5,337 nt of DNA, from contig PFUC01000030.1 in NCBI GenBank assembly GCA_002789895.1, forward strand, positions 1 through 5,337, in the 5' to 3' direction. The stretch is from Candidatus Collierbacteria bacterium CG_4_9_14_3_um_filter_43_16. Its GTDB lineage: Bacteria; Patescibacteriota; Microgenomatia; UBA1400; MFAQ01. The notes under the pieces were generated by a model that saw only the letters and a list, made by a program, of their open reading frames with translations, was not told the origin of the DNA and did not search any database. This document shows positions 4,811-5,337 of this stretch, piece after piece (position 1 is the stretch's first letter; the number at the start of each line of letters is the position of its first letter). A program made the position numbers and the translations under genes.

Positions 4811-5337
4811 TTTCCGGGGTCTAGAACGACGAAAAATCACTGTTTCCACTCATCCCATAATTTCTTTAAGTCTTGTTTGGTTTTTGTTCTGGTAAAGATG
4901 AGATACCAGAAGAGAAACGAAACTTGTTGAGGTGTTTTCATACCCCGGTGATTACCTAAGAATCTTTTGGCTTGTGAGTTAGTTCCTTCGATGGAGTTGT
5001 TGTCTTTGGGGATCATGGAATGATCAAGGTGGACGAAAAATGGATACCAATTGTCGGTAAGAAGTCTCCATCCTCTCCGGAGATCCTTGTGAGTATGCCA
5101 CCACCTTGGTCCGGTCTTTGTAACTTCTGTTTGGCTGTAGGTTTTCTCTTTAAGGAGATGGCCGTAGGCCATCTCCCACTTAATGAGTTTAGACTTCCAC
5201 TCGATAGCTTCTTTTTGGGTTTTGACTCTGATTAAATCCAGAGCAATACTTCTTAACTCTTGGGTAAAGAGAAACGGGGTTCTCTTGGGTAGCCATCTCT
5301 TGGCTTCCCTCAGAACGTGGATTAAACAGCGCTGGTG
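4811..5337 (-). mobile_element. insertion sequence, one end only (Mutator/IS256-like)
   Basis: The minus-strand transposase runs off the window edge. Between its stop (4837) and the stop of the neighbouring gene (4799) lies GGGGTCTAGAACGACG (4816-4831), which begins and sits as expected of a terminal inverted repeat. The exact boundary cannot be proved without the other end, and no target duplication can be read. Confidence 0.55.
4837..5337 (-). CDS. transposase, C-terminal part (MULE/IS256-IS1249-like DDE family), cut by the window edge
   Basis: The frame is open from the window edge (base 5337) to TGA at 4839-4837, giving 166 visible residues; the ATG at 5172-5170 is internal, because the homologous-looking sequence continues upstream of it. 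The visible part begins with HQRCLIHVLREAKRWLPK, whose C-x2-H resembles the C/H motif that follows the second catalytic aspartate in Mutator-type transposases. It then has a helical charged stretch and RWWHTHKDLRRGWRLL. Near the end is the block NNSIEGTNSQAKR followed by NHRG, where the glutamate (about residue 117 here) is probably the third catalytic residue of the DDE triad. The two aspartates lie outside the window. No stop or frameshift is seen, so this part appears intact. Assignment to the IS256/IS1249 branch is from memory of motifs. Confidence 0.75.
   Translation of the reverse strand, partial: HQRCLIHVLREAKRWLPKRTPFLFTQELRSIALDLIRVKTQKEAIEWKSKLIKWEMAYGHLLKEKTYSQTEVTKTGPRWWHTHKDLRRGWRLLTDNWYPFFVHLDHSMIPKDNNSIEGTNSQAKRFLGNHRGMKTPQQVSFLFWYLIFTRTKTKQDLKKLWDEWKQ

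Noticed and set aside
5020..5235. 71-codon plus-strand ORF opposite the transposase
   Set aside because: It overlaps recognisable transposase sequence on the other strand and resembles no protein.
1..5337. CRISPR array or defence-system signature
   Set aside because: No regularly spaced direct repeats, cas genes or known defence domains are visible in any frame.

Overview
The window looks like a chromosomal segment of a moderately AT-rich bacterium with strong AAGGAGG-type ribosome binding sites, extended -10 promoters, compact intrinsic terminators and TGA used as a stop. The mix of an orphan lipoprotein operon, tiny genes, comM and a Mutator-like insertion sequence would fit an uncultivated lineage such as a candidate-phyla (Patescibacteria-type) bacterium. 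No gene here is diagnostic, so that placement is only an inference.

Layout, left to right. Positions 29-196 hold a complete candidate small-RNA gene on the minus strand: extended -10 promoter, several hairpins and a strong intrinsic terminator, with no credible ORF. A divergent plus-strand promoter (227-255) then appears to drive a two-gene operon. Its first gene (302-1447) encodes a lipoprotein with two tandem ~100-residue extracellular repeats, three membrane helices and a cytoplasmic tail. The second (1440-2291) encodes an unrecognised soluble protein and overlaps the first by 8 nt. The operon closes with an intrinsic terminator at 2303-2327. A short monocistronic unit follows (promoter 2347-2375, RBS, 35-codon ORF at 2427-2534, terminator 2576-2602), encoding a tiny membrane peptide whose second half may be frameshifted.

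Positions 2638-4281 encode ComM, the hexameric AAA+ helicase that drives branch migration during natural transformation. The gene carries an in-frame insertion of a 122-123 bp palindromic dispersed repeat in its N-terminal domain, adding 41 residues to a protein that is otherwise of normal length. A strong terminator lies at 4386-4426. Next come a perfect extended -10 promoter and a 91-aa orphan gene (4524-4799). The window ends inside a minus-strand insertion sequence, of which only the C-terminal part of the transposase (4837-5337) is visible.

The genes do not form one obvious pathway. The main items of interest are the repeat translated inside comM, the unannotated minus-strand structured RNA, the near-identical 68-nt block shared by the two lipoprotein repeats (a sign of gene conversion or recent partial duplication), and the two-frame tiny membrane ORF.
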